DNA of 14,106 bases from Actinomycetota bacterium (GTDB lineage: Bacteria; Actinomycetota; Thermoleophilia; Solirubrobacterales; Solirubrobacteraceae): the NCBI GenBank assembly GCA_005888335.1, contig VAWY01000043.1:1-14106 (forward strand). Direction: 5' to 3'. Under the pieces are notes generated by a model. It had not been told where the DNA came from, made no database searches, and was given only the letters and a program-made list of their open reading frames with translations. Below are positions 1-6,679 of this stretch, in pieces (position 1 is the stretch's first letter; each line of letters opens with the position of its first letter). The translations under genes were made by a program, and so were the position numbers.

Positions 1-2
1 TC

Positions 3-668
3 GAGCACGCGCTCGAGCTGCGCGAGCGCCTCGACGAGATCAACGTCTTCCTGAGCGCCTCCGAGACGCACAACCGCAAGAACGTCAACCGCTCGGTCGA
101 GGAGTCGCTGACCGGGCTCGAACGCGTCCTGCCGCGCGCCCGCGAGGCGGGCCTGCGCTGCGAGGGCGTGATCAGCGTGAGCTTCGGCTGCCCGTACGAG
201 GGCGACGTGCCGCGCGAGCGCGTCTTCGCGATCGCCCGCCGGCTCGTCGCGGCCGGCGCGCAGGAGATCGGCTTCGGCGACACGACCGGCATGGCCAACC
301 CGCGCCAGGTGCGCGAGTTCTTCCCCGTCGCCCGCGAGGCGCTCGGGGACGACGTCGAGCTGACCGCGCACTTCCACAACACCCGCGGCCAGGGCCTGGC
401 CAACGTGCTCGCCGCGCTCGAGGGCGGCTGCGAGAGCTTCGAGTCGAGCTTCGGCGAGCTCGGCGGCTGCCCGGTGCCCGCCGGCGCGACCGGCAATATC
501 GCCACCGAGGACCTCGTCTCGATGCTGCACGAGATGGGCATCGAGACGGGGGTCGACCTCGACCGCCTGCTCGAGGCCGCGCGGGAGGCTCAGCGCGTCC
601 TCGGCCGGCCGCTCGGCTCGCACACCCTGGTCGCCGGTCCGGTCGACTGGGGCGCGCCCGCGCGCTGA
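3..668 (+). CDS. Hydroxymethylglutaryl-CoA lyase, 5' end truncated by window edge
   Basis: Cleaves 3-hydroxy-3-methylglutaryl-CoA to acetoacetate and acetyl-CoA, the last step of leucine degradation. It is a cytosolic TIM-barrel enzyme of the HMGL-like family. Reading is open from base 3, giving 221 visible residues; about 80 N-terminal residues, including the first metal-ligand Asp, lie outside. Visible hallmarks are SASETHNRKNVNRS near the start, SFGCPYEGDV at about 174-203, GDTTGMANP, the metal-binding HFH (His codons 369-371 and 375-377), LGGCP with the catalytic-loop Cys at 468-470, and GNIATEDL with the metal-ligand Asn at 495-497. The loop reads GELGGCPV where classical HMG-CoA lyases have AGLGGCPY, so a related HMGL-like lyase acting on another 3-hydroxyacyl-CoA is possible. 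The ATG-like start at 168 is internal, not the true start. Acetoacetate chemistry recurs at the far right of the window. Confidence 0.87.
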   Translation, partial: EHALELRERLDEINVFLSASETHNRKNVNRSVEESLTGLERVLPRAREAGLRCEGVISVSFGCPYEGDVPRERVFAIARRLVAAGAQEIGFGDTTGMANPRQVREFFPVAREALGDDVELTAHFHNTRGQGLANVLAALEGGCESFESSFGELGGCPVPAGATGNIATEDLVSMLHEMGIETGVDLDRLLEAAREAQRVLGRPLGSHTLVAGPVDWGAPAR

Positions 669-716
669 AGCCCGGATCCTCAGCGCCGGGCAACCCGGTT
701 CCGGCACACTGGTGCC
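669..716 (+). promoter_or_regulatory. Two-hairpin intergenic spacer before first glycosyltransferase
   Basis: This 48-bp gap holds two perfect short inverted repeats. CCGGG-CAA-CCCGG occupies 686-698, and GGCAC-ACTG-GTGCC occupies 703-716 and ends on the base before the GTG start at 717. No Shine-Dalgarno sequence is visible. The hairpins could end the lyase transcript, hide the start codon, or both. Alternatively CACACT at 705-710 could be a poor -10 box for a leaderless mRNA, but no -35 is seen. Small GC hairpins are common by chance in such DNA. Confidence 0.35.
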
Positions 717-1898
717 GTGAGAGGGCCGAGCACGTCGCCGCTGATCGTCATGTACGCGCAGAACGGCGCCGGGCTGGGCCACTTCCGGCGCTGCGCGAAC
801 ATCGCCAACGCGCTCGCCGAGCGCGGCGGCGACGAGCGCGTCGTGATCGCGAGCCGCTCGCTGGCCTCGGCTGCCGCGTTCGCGCTGCCGGCGAGCTGCG
901 ACGTGCTCAAGCTGCCGGCGTTCGTGCCGATCGGCGACGACGCCAACGGCGAGCGGCGCGCGCTCGTCGACCGCGAGGATCCGCGCTTCGCGCGGCTGCG
1001 CGGCCGGCTCCTGTTGACGCTGCTCGCCGAGGGGCGCCCGCGCGCGGTCCTCGTCGACAACGAGCCGCGCGGCCTGCAGGGCGAGCTCGTCGCCGCGCTG
1101 CGCGAGGCGCGCGCGGGCGGGCTGGTCGAGCGCGTCCTGTGCGGGATTCGCGACATCCGCGGCCGCCCGGGCTACGTGCGCGAGAAGTGGCGCCGCGACG
1201 GCAGCGCGGAGACCCTGCGGGCGCTCTACGACGGCGTGCTCGTCTACGGCGACCCCGCGCTCTTCGACACCGCGGCGGCCTACGGCCTGGGGAGCGAGAT
1301 CGCCGTCGACGTCCGGCCGACCGGGTACCTGTTCCGCGGCCGCCCGGAGCGCGACGCCGAGGCCGTCCGGCGCGACCTCGATGTGCCCCCCGGCGCGGCC
1401 CTGGTCGCCGTGACCGGCGGCAGCGGGGCTGACGGCCGCCCGCTCTTCGACGCCTATCTCGCCCACGCCGCTCCGCGGCTGGGCCCCGACGTCATCAGCA
1501 TCCTGGTCGCCGGCCCGCTCATGCCGGCCGCCGACGTGGCGGCACTCGCCGCCCACGCGCGCGACTCGTGCCGACTCGTCCGCGCCTACGACGTCGCGAG
1601 CCTCGTCCACGCGGCCGACGCGGTGGTGTGCCGCGGCGGCTACAACTCGCTCTGCGAGGCCGTCCACGCCGGCCATGTCCCCGCCGTCGTTCCCCGCATG
1701 ACGCGCTCGGGCGAGCAGGAGACGCGTGCCGAGGTCTTCGCTGCCCACGGGCTCGCCGCCTTCGTCCCGCCCGGCCGGGTGACCGGCGGCGCGCTGGCGG
1801 CGTCGGTCGTCGCCCAGCTCGAGCGCCCGCGCTCGCGCCCGTCCCCCTTCGACCCGGCCGCCAGCGCGGCGCGCGCGGTCGCGGCGCTCGTCGGCTGA
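717..1898 (+). CDS. MurG-like glycosyltransferase (COG4671-type), paralog A
   Basis: Probable GT-B-fold nucleotide-sugar glycosyltransferase, 393 aa, acting in the cytosol or at the inner membrane face. Donor and acceptor are unknown. The N-terminal Rossmann domain opens with beta-1 and the acceptor-side loop GAGLGHFRRC (17-26). It continues with VDNEPRGLQGEL (113-124) and GIRDI (143-147). The C-terminal donor domain shows VTGGSGADG (232-240), VAGPLMP (264-270) and CRGGYNSLCEAVHAG (305-319), the MurG/GT28-type donor-binding turn. No signal peptide or membrane segment is seen. The GTG start is chosen because the in-frame ATG at 750 would cut into the first beta strand (LIV just before MYAQN), and no other start lies between. 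It heads a four-gene + strand operon; only 4 bp separate it from paralog B, with which it aligns end to end. Family assignment is firm, specificity unknown. Confidence 0.85.
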   Translation: MRGPSTSPLIVMYAQNGAGLGHFRRCANIANALAERGGDERVVIASRSLASAAAFALPASCDVLKLPAFVPIGDDANGERRALVDREDPRFARLRGRLLLTLLAEGRPRAVLVDNEPRGLQGELVAALREARAGGLVERVLCGIRDIRGRPGYVREKWRRDGSAETLRALYDGVLVYGDPALFDTAAAYGLGSEIAVDVRPTGYLFRGRPERDAEAVRRDLDVPPGAALVAVTGGSGADGRPLFDAYLAHAAPRLGPDVISILVAGPLMPAADVAALAAHARDSCRLVRAYDVASLVHAADAVVCRGGYNSLCEAVHAGHVPAVVPRMTRSGEQETRAEVFAAHGLAAFVPPGRVTGGALAASVVAQLERPRSRPSPFDPAASAARAVAALVG

Positions 1899-1902
1899 AT
1901 CG

Positions 1903-3051
1903 ATGGCGGTCCGGGTCTTCATGTACGCGCAGGACAACCGCGGGCTCGGCCACGTCCGCCGCTGCGCGATCGTCGCCGAGGCGCTGCTGCGCCGTCGGCC
2001 CGACGCGGCCGTGCTCCTCGCCACCAAGTCGCCGTGGGCGCCCACCATCGCGGCCGGCGAGCGCTTCGACGTGCTCAAGCTGCCCGAGCATCTCGCCCGC
2101 GGCACGCTCAGCGGCGACGAGCGCCGCGCCGAGAGCTCGGCGCTGCACCGCCTGCGCCGCGTGCTCCTGCGCGAGGCGGTGACGCACTTCCGCCCGGACC
2201 TGATCCTCATCGACAACGAGCCGCTCGGCTTCCGGGGCGAGATGCTCGAGGCGCTCGACGCGGCGCCCGCCGGCTGCCGGTTCGCCTTCGGGATGCGCGA
2301 CGTCGTCGACGATCCCGAGCGCACCGTCGAGCAGTGGGCGAACCAGGGCGTGCCGGACGCCCTGCGCGAGCGCTTCGACCGCATCGTCATCTACGGCCAT
2401 CCCGACCTCTTCGACACCCTCGGCGTCTACGGCGTGCCGGCGCCGGTGCGCGCCAAGGCGGCCTACGGCGGCTACGTCTGCGCGCGCCGCGACGACCTCG
2501 ACGCCGGCCGGTTCCGCGCCGAGCTCGGCCTCGACGGGCGGCCGCTCGTGCTCGTGACCGGCGGCGGCGGCGAGGACGCGCTCGCCCTGCTCGTCGCGAC
2601 CATCGAGGCGCACGCGCTCGTGCGCTCGCCCGCGCGCCTGCTGCTGGTCACCGGCCCGTTCATGCGGCCCGAGGATCGCGCCCGCGTCGTCGCGCTCGCC
2701 GCGCCGGCGGGGCACGTCGTGCGCGACCAGGCCGACGTGGTGGCCGCCATGGCGGCGTCGCAGGCCGTCGCGACGATGGGCGGCTACAACACGCTTGCCG
2801 AGGCGATGATGCTTGGTCGCCGGCCGGTCGTCGTGCCGCGCGCGACACACAAGCGCGAGCAGCTGATGCGCGCCGAGGCGTTCGCGGCGCGCGGGCTCGT
2901 CCACTGCCTGCCGCCCACCAAGGTCACCCCGGCGCTGCTGGCAGCGGCGCTCGAGGACGAGATCGAGCGCCCGACGGCGGTCGAGGCGCACGACTATCTC
3001 GACGTCGACGGCGAGCGCGCCGCAGCGCTCCTCTTGGAGACCCTGGCATGA
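1903..3051 (+). CDS. MurG-like glycosyltransferase (COG4671-type), paralog B
   Basis: A 382-aa GT-B-fold glycosyltransferase, clearly homologous to its upstream neighbour along the whole length. Shared blocks are MYAQDNRGLGHVRRC (7-21), LIDNEPLGFRGEM (102-114), GMRDVVDDPE (130-139), YGHPDLFDTLGVYGV (164-178), VTGGGGEDA (218-226), VTGPFM (249-254), MGGYNTLAEAM (292-302) and PRATHKREQ (312-320). The last two blocks are typical of the nucleotide-sugar half of MurG/GT28-like enzymes. It has no transmembrane segment, so it would use soluble or membrane-peripheral acceptors. The ATG lies 4 bp after the previous stop without a clear Shine-Dalgarno sequence, implying translational coupling; its own stop overlaps the next start (ATGA at 3048). 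Tandem duplication followed by divergence suggests two successive sugar additions. Sugar and acceptor cannot be read from the sequence. Confidence 0.86.
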   Translation: MAVRVFMYAQDNRGLGHVRRCAIVAEALLRRRPDAAVLLATKSPWAPTIAAGERFDVLKLPEHLARGTLSGDERRAESSALHRLRRVLLREAVTHFRPDLILIDNEPLGFRGEMLEALDAAPAGCRFAFGMRDVVDDPERTVEQWANQGVPDALRERFDRIVIYGHPDLFDTLGVYGVPAPVRAKAAYGGYVCARRDDLDAGRFRAELGLDGRPLVLVTGGGGEDALALLVATIEAHALVRSPARLLLVTGPFMRPEDRARVVALAAPAGHVVRDQADVVAAMAASQAVATMGGYNTLAEAMMLGRRPVVVPRATHKREQLMRAEAFAARGLVHCLPPTKVTPALLAAALEDEIERPTAVEAHDYLDVDGERAAALLLETLA

Positions 3052-4037
3052 GCCTCTGGCGCCACCGCGGCCCCGACGCCGAGGCGGTCGAGCGGCTGCG
3101 CCGCCGCCATGCCCGGACGCTGAACGGCGGCGAGCTGGCCGCCGCGCTGAGCCGGCTGGCCGCCGACGCGGGCGTGCCGCCGATCGACCCGGCGAGCGTC
3201 GTCGCCCAGCCGCTCGTCCTGCGGCGCGACCGCTTCATCGTCACCGTCGACGCGCGGTCGGCGGCCGGCCCGGTGGCGCTCATCGCGAAGGGCTATACCG
3301 ACGAGCGCGCCGCGCAGGCCTTCGCCAACCACCGGGCGCTGTGGGACGCCGGGCTCGGCGCCGACCGCGACGTCGACATCGGGCGCCCGTGGGGCGTGAT
3401 CGACTCGCTCGGCCTGGTGGTGACCGAGCGCTTCCCCGGCCGCCATCCCTCGGCCGGCGACCTCGAGGGCGCGCGGCTGGCGGCGCGCGCGACTGCCCGG
3501 CTGCACGGCTGTGCGGCCCGGCTCGCGCCGCGCGTCGAGCTCGGTGTCGTGCTCGACAACCTCGAGCGGCGCATGCGCCTCCTGGCCGCCCGCGCGCCCG
3601 ATCTGGAGCGCTCGCCGGTCGAGCTCGCGCAGACGGCGCGGGTGCTCGGCGACGAGCTCGGCGGGCAGGACGCGCGTCCGGTCAACGGCGATTTGTCGCG
3701 CGAGAGCTTCATCATCGTCGACGGGCGCACGCACCTGATCGACTGGGACCTCAGCTGCGAGTTCGACCCGGCGTGGGACGTGGGGCACTACCTCGCCCAG
3801 GCGCGGCGCTACGAGCTGCGCCACCCGGTCTCCACCGACCAGCTGCGGGCGACGTTCGTCGAGGCCTACGTCGACGCGACGGCCGCGGACGCCGCCTTCC
3901 TGCGCCGCGTCGACTACTACGAGGGCATCGTCTGCCTGCACAAGGCGCACACGATCGGCCGCTACGGGGCGCCGGTCGAGCACTCGGCGGCGCTGGTCGA
4001 CGCGGCGGCGCGCGCGCTGGCCCGGGCCGGGGCATGA
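3048..4037 (+). CDS. APH/choline-kinase-fold protein with altered catalytic loop (paralog 1)
   Basis: A 329-aa phosphotransferase-family (APH-like) protein. Visible elements are the beta-3 lysine in LIAKGY (K81), a catalytic-loop equivalent NGDLSRES (213-220) and the metal-Asp segment IDWDLSCEFDPAWDVG (231-246). In the usual Brenner loop HGDxxxxN the His is Asn213 here and the metal-binding Asn is Ser220; the catalytic Asp215 and the second Asp (D232) remain. It may therefore be a divergent small-molecule or glycan kinase, or a weakened or pseudo-kinase. About 60 residues precede the kinase fold. The start is fixed by ATGA overlap with paralog B; the open frame runs far upstream to 2034 but there it is only a shadow of that gene. 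Aminoglycoside resistance is not supported. Its neighbours imply a substrate linked to glycosylation, such as a sugar, a polyol or a glycan end. Confidence 0.78.
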   Translation: MSLWRHRGPDAEAVERLRRRHARTLNGGELAAALSRLAADAGVPPIDPASVVAQPLVLRRDRFIVTVDARSAAGPVALIAKGYTDERAAQAFANHRALWDAGLGADRDVDIGRPWGVIDSLGLVVTERFPGRHPSAGDLEGARLAARATARLHGCAARLAPRVELGVVLDNLERRMRLLAARAPDLERSPVELAQTARVLGDELGGQDARPVNGDLSRESFIIVDGRTHLIDWDLSCEFDPAWDVGHYLAQARRYELRHPVSTDQLRATFVEAYVDATAADAAFLRRVDYYEGIVCLHKAHTIGRYGAPVEHSAALVDAAARALARAGA

Positions 4038-4912
4038 GCGGCCGCTGGGCGCAGCGGGCGCGCGCGGCCGCCGCGCGCGTGCTGGGCGGCGAGCCGGACG
4101 TGCTCACCGTCGCGGCGCTGCGCGTGCGCGAGGGCCGCGAGGTCTATCTGTGCTCCGCCGGCGAGCGCGCCGTGGTCGCCAAGTGCTACCCCGACGCCGA
4201 GCGCGCCGCCGCCGCGGCGCGCGCGCTCGAGCTGCTCGGCGGCGCCCACGGACCGCTGCTCGTCCCCGAGTGCCTGGCGCTCGACGCCGGCGAGCGCGTC
4301 GTCGTCCAGACCCACCTGCGCGGTCGCCCGCTCGGCGAGCGGCTCGCGGCGGGCGCCGGTGACGAGGCGGTCGCGCGCCTCGCGGCCGCCGTCGGCGCTC
4401 TGCACGGCCTTGGCGTGCGGCTGCCCGCCGAGGTCTCGCGCGCGACGACGCTCGCCGCCGCCGAGGACGCGCTGCGCCGGCTGTCGGGAGCCGACGCGCG
4501 GCTCGCCGCGCGCGGCGTGGCCGGCGCCCGCGAGGCGTTCGACGGCGCCCCGCCGCTGGGCCCCGTCCCGTCGCACGGCGACCTCGGCGTCGCCCAGATC
4601 CTCGACTGCCCGCCGCACCTCGCGATCGTCGACTTCGACAAGGCGGCGCAGGCCGAGCCCGCGCTGGACGTTGGCAACCTCGTCGCGCAGCTCGTGCGCT
4701 CGCGCCCCGGCGACGGCGCCGCGCTCGCGGCGGCGCTCGTCGCGGGCTACGAGGCGGCGGCCGGGGCGACCGTCGCGCCGCTCGCCGCCGCCTACGCGCT
4801 GCTGGTGCTCGCGCGCAAGCTCGCCTGGCTGGCGCCGGGCCGCCGCGCGCCCGTGCGGGCGGCGCTCGAGGCGCTCGTCAGCTCGCCGCTCGCGCCGCTG
4901 GCGCCGCGGTGA
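4034..4912 (+). CDS. APH-like phosphotransferase (paralog 2)
   Basis: A 292-aa APH/choline-kinase-fold protein, shorter than its upstream neighbour. Elements are the beta-3 lysine in VVAKCY (K50), matching IAKGY of paralog 1, then VQTHLRGRPL (91-100), the catalytic loop SHGDLGVAQIL (180-190) and VDFDKAAQAEPALDVGN (199-215). His181 and Asp183 of the loop are kept, but the metal-binding Asn position is Gln188. From memory, HGDxxxxQ versions occur in other actinobacterial APH-like proteins, so this one is probably active. The C-terminal part is Ala/Leu-rich helical. ATG at 4034 overlaps the previous TGA, so it is translationally coupled and the last gene of the + operon. Its final 35 bp overlap the 3' end of the convergent ABC transporter gene. 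Substrate unknown; phosphorylation of a sugar or glycoconjugate intermediate is inferred from the neighbours. Confidence 0.78.
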   Translation: MSGRWAQRARAAAARVLGGEPDVLTVAALRVREGREVYLCSAGERAVVAKCYPDAERAAAAARALELLGGAHGPLLVPECLALDAGERVVVQTHLRGRPLGERLAAGAGDEAVARLAAAVGALHGLGVRLPAEVSRATTLAAAEDALRRLSGADARLAARGVAGAREAFDGAPPLGPVPSHGDLGVAQILDCPPHLAIVDFDKAAQAEPALDVGNLVAQLVRSRPGDGAALAAALVAGYEAAAGATVAPLAAAYALLVLARKLAWLAPGRRAPVRAALEALVSSPLAPLAPR

Positions 4913-6629
4913 TGTCGGCGTGGCGCGTCGTGCGCTGCGCGATGCGGCCGTCGTCCACGACGAGGACCTCGTCGGCGGCGAGCACCGGCGCGTCGTGGTG
5001 GGAGATGAGGATCGTCGTGCGCTCGGCCATCAGCCGGCGCAGCGCGTCGAGGACGAGCTGCTCGCTGTCGCGGTCCAGCCCGGTCGTCGGCTCGTCGAGG
5101 ATGAGGATCGGCGCCGAGCGCAGCATCGCGCGCGCGACGGCGATCCGCTGGCGCTGGCCGCCCGACAGCGTGGCGCCGCGCGGGCCGAGCAGCGTCTCGT
5201 AGCCCTCGGGCAGCCGCGCGGCGAACTCGTCGACGTTGGCCTCGCGCGCCGCGTGCTCGACCTCCTCGCGGCTGGCGTCGGGCCGCCCGTAGGCGATGTT
5301 CTCGTAGACCGTGGTCTGGAACAGCCACGTGTCCTGCAGGACGAGGCCGATGGCGTTGCGCAGCGCGGGCAGGTGCCACTGGCGGACGTCGATGTCGTCG
5401 ATCGTGACCGCGCCGGCCGACACGTCGTAGAAGCGCGGGATCAGGCTGGCGATCGTGCTCTTGCCCGCGCCGGTGCGGCCGACGAGCGCGACGACCTGAC
5501 CCGGCTCGGCGACGAGGTCGACGTTGCGCAGCGCCGGCCGCGAGCGCGCGGGATACGTGAACGAGACGTCCTCGAAGCGCACGCTGCCGGTCACGTGGCG
5601 CGGCCGGTGGCGCGGCGGGCGCTCGGGCAGCGCGGCGTCCGCGCGCATGACCTCCTCCAGGCGCTCCGCCGCGGCGGTGCCGCGCGACACCACGTAGGCC
5701 AGCTTGCTCAGCTGCTTCATCGGGCGGTACAGCGCGCTGACGTAGGAGAGAAAGACGATCAGCAGGCCCAGCGTGAGGTCGCCGCGGAGCACCTCGTGCG
5801 CGCCGACCCACACGACGACCACCGTGCCGCCGGCGGCGAGGAAGTCGACGATCGGCGAGAAGCGCGCCTGCAGGATCGTCGCCCTGATCGACGCCTCGAG
5901 GCTCCCCGCCGCCTCGCGGCGGAAGCGCTCGAACTCGTAGTCCTCGCGGGTATAGGCCTGGACCACCTGGATCCCGCCGAGGCTCTCCTGCAGCGCGGCG
6001 GCGACGCGCCCCTCCTGCCGGCGCCACTCGCGCGAGGACAGCTTGATCCGGTTCGTGTACCGGTAGACCGCGACGAAGAGCGCGGGGCTGAAGGCGAGCG
6101 CCACGAGCGTGAACTGCCAGTTGACGACCAGCATGATCGCCAGGATCCCGAGCAGGGTCAGCACGCTGGTCACGAAGTTCACGAGCACCGCGATCACGAC
6201 GTCCTGGACGCGGTCGACGTCGGAGGTCAGCCGTGACGCGAGGTCGCCCGGACGCTGCGAGTGGTGGTAGGCGAGCGACAGGCGGTGCAGGTGCGCGTGG
6301 ACGGCCTCGCGGATGTCGAAGACCATCCGCTGGCCGGTCGTCTGCGCCCAGTACGTGCCCAGGTAGGTCACCAGGCCGCCGAGCGCGGCGATCGCCAGCA
6401 GCGCGAGGCAGAACGAGGCGATCCGCGCGTCGGCGGAGCCTTCGCGCAGCCAGCCGGGGAAGCTCGCCGGAAGCGGGTGGTTGCCCAGGACGCTGTCGAT
6501 GACGAGCTTGAGCGGCCAGGGCTGCGCCAGGTCGGCGGCGACGCTGAGGACCAGCGCGACGAGGGCGCCCGCGAGCCGCAGCCGGTACGGGATCAGGAAG
6601 CGGCGGAAACGGAGCAGGAGGGCGAACAT
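4878..6629 (-). CDS. ABC exporter half-transporter (MsbA/LmrA-like, fused TMD-NBD)
   Basis: A 583-aa type IV ABC exporter subunit, expected to work as a homodimer in the cytoplasmic membrane. The N-terminal half has about six hydrophobic segments (roughly 16-36, 71-95, 148-166, 168-188, 262-280, 286-300). The ATPase domain shows the A-loop Tyr in FTYP (357-360), Walker A GRTGAGKS (384-391), Q-loop LQDTWLF (431-437), signature LSGGQ (488-492), Walker B ILILDEP (508-514) and the H-loop His in SHHD (544). All catalytic residues are present, so it should be active. It lies 50 bp downstream of glycosyltransferase C on the same strand, probably co-transcribed. Its context suggests export or flipping of a glycosylated lipid or small glycoconjugate, though MsbA-like folds also export drugs and lipids. 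The final 35 bp overlap the convergent kinase-like gene. No good Shine-Dalgarno sequence is near the ATG; a strong hairpin is. Confidence 0.92.
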   Translation of the reverse strand: MFALLLRFRRFLIPYRLRLAGALVALVLSVAADLAQPWPLKLVIDSVLGNHPLPASFPGWLREGSADARIASFCLALLAIAALGGLVTYLGTYWAQTTGQRMVFDIREAVHAHLHRLSLAYHHSQRPGDLASRLTSDVDRVQDVVIAVLVNFVTSVLTLLGILAIMLVVNWQFTLVALAFSPALFVAVYRYTNRIKLSSREWRRQEGRVAAALQESLGGIQVVQAYTREDYEFERFRREAAGSLEASIRATILQARFSPIVDFLAAGGTVVVVWVGAHEVLRGDLTLGLLIVFLSYVSALYRPMKQLSKLAYVVSRGTAAAERLEEVMRADAALPERPPRHRPRHVTGSVRFEDVSFTYPARSRPALRNVDLVAEPGQVVALVGRTGAGKSTIASLIPRFYDVSAGAVTIDDIDVRQWHLPALRNAIGLVLQDTWLFQTTVYENIAYGRPDASREEVEHAAREANVDEFAARLPEGYETLLGPRGATLSGGQRQRIAVARAMLRSAPILILDEPTTGLDRDSEQLVLDALRRLMAERTTILISHHDAPVLAADEVLVVDDGRIAQRTTRHADITAAPAARAAS

Positions 6630-6679
6630 CGAGGGCCGGTCGCCGGCCTCTCACCGGCCCGGCGCTGGGGGCGCGGGCC
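6630..6679 (-). promoter_or_regulatory. Leader with alternative hairpins and a 10-codon mini-ORF before the ABC gene
   Basis: On the minus strand the stop of glycosyltransferase C is in ATGA context, opening a mini-ORF (MRPAPPAPGR, 6683 down to 6651) that ends 21 bases before the ABC start. Two mutually exclusive hairpins follow. One is an 8-bp perfect stem pairing 6633-6640 with 6653-6660; the other is a tight 6-bp stem (6634-6639 with 6643-6648, 3-nt loop) directly against the ABC start. The only purine-rich SD-like stretch (GAGAGG) is about 20 bases from the start. This could be an attenuator-like or translation-controlling leader, or chance in GC-rich DNA. Confidence 0.3.

Noticed and set aside
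1519..2991. A 490-codon frame on - across the glycosyltransferase genes
   Set aside because: Shadow of the + strand genes; biased composition and no motif.
2034..3047. Upstream extension of the first kinase-like frame
   Set aside because: It overlaps glycosyltransferase B in another frame and gives Arg/Ala-rich sequence; the ATGA-coupled ATG at 3048 is the natural start.
3048..4912. Aminoglycoside resistance genes
   Set aside because: Only the general APH fold is shared; altered catalytic loops and operon placement with glycosyltransferases argue against a drug-resistance label.
4359..6236. A 625-codon + frame running out of the kinase-like gene across the ABC gene
   Set aside because: The sense-side proteins are unambiguous; this frame is Arg/Ser-rich then Asp/Glu/Arg-rich without any recognisable fold.
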